This document shows positions 63,867 to 64,000 of a stretch of 64,000 nucleotides of DNA, piece by piece. A program made the position numbers and the translations under genes. The stretch is from assembly GCA_023974075.1 (NCBI GenBank), contig CM043803.1:4065495-4129494 (forward strand), written 5' to 3'. Origin of the DNA: Chaenocephalus aceratus. Lineage: Eukaryota > Chordata > Actinopteri > Perciformes > Channichthyidae. The notes under the pieces were generated by a model. It did no database searches and was not told the DNA's origin. It was given only the letters and a program-made list of their open reading frames with translations. The number at the start of each line of letters is the position of its first letter. Within the stretch, counting starts at the first letter, position 1.

Positions 63867-64000
63867 TTAAAGGTGGGGTAGGTAATTCTGGAGAAACCAG
63901 CTCGAGTGCGCTAGAATTTGAAAATACACAGCTGGAGAAAACCTGCCACTTCCTTACAGAGCCCCTCCTCCAACACACACAAACGTGCACATGACCAATG
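63867..64000 (+). mobile_element. TTAA-started repeat running off the window
   Basis: Begins TTAAAGGTGGGGTAGGTA and stays alignable over about 135 bp with 26499-26647 (AGCTCGAG, CGCTAGAATTTGAAAATACA, CACTTCCTTA, CAACACACAC and GACCAATG in the same order). It is a dispersed repeat, cut by the window edge. The TTAA start would fit a piggyBac-like element. Confidence 0.7.

Overview
This is eukaryotic nuclear DNA from a teleost fish, probably a percomorph. The evidence is a Rex3 (RTE) retrotransposon with its (GATG)n tail, L2-type LINEs with fish-type 3' ends, a Gypsy element with a tRNA-Arg-like primer site, several fish-type hAT and piggyBac-like elements, and long (CA)n/(GT)n microsatellites. 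I found no convincing host protein-coding exon on either strand. I read the window as an intergenic or intronic desert. Transposable elements fill roughly two fifths of it, separated by single-copy-looking sequence that may hold conserved regulatory blocks.

Layout. 1-3.9 kb: no gene. 3.9-6.2 kb: a LINE 3' fragment, two adjacent hAT-type elements with perfect 15-bp terminal inverted repeats (TIRs), and a TTAA-ended remnant. 7.05-15.46 kb: one L2-clade LINE, interrupted by a truncated antisense LINE (9.5-9.8 kb) and by a Gypsy LTR retrotransposon (10.59-15.09 kb) that has both LTRs, a primer site, a polypurine tract and a broken pol, but no gag or protease. 15.5-21.8 kb: no gene, with a (GT)108 array and MITE remnants. 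21.86-31.90 kb: a 10-kb composite bounded by a perfect 35-bp inverted repeat and nested inside by 345-bp arms; its core is an antisense LINE with a 2A-like N-terminal motif, split by a hAT element with a perfect 8-bp target duplication. 33.2-35.6 kb: a CACTCTAAAAAC-ended MITE abutting Rex3. 35.6-47.9 kb: no gene, with one compact promoter-like cluster at 43.3-43.5 kb. 47.9-52.0 kb: a fold-back element split by a hAT (C-terminal transposase remnant), a piggyBac-type element at TTAA, and a solo LTR. 57.0-57.8 kb: a hAT with a BED-finger exon. 60.9-61.4 kb: a broken zinc-finger (TTF/ZMYM-like) transposase N-terminus. 63.87-64.0 kb: a repeat running off the window, also present inside the hAT at 26.5 kb.

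No gene set here works together as a pathway. The functional logic is that of mobile elements: LINE endonuclease/reverse transcriptase, LTR pol, and short hAT/piggyBac derivatives that would depend on transposase supplied elsewhere. Every coding region recognised is interrupted by stops, frameshifts, deletion or insertion, so all are called pseudogenes. Family names rest on motifs and structure read by eye; no database search was run.
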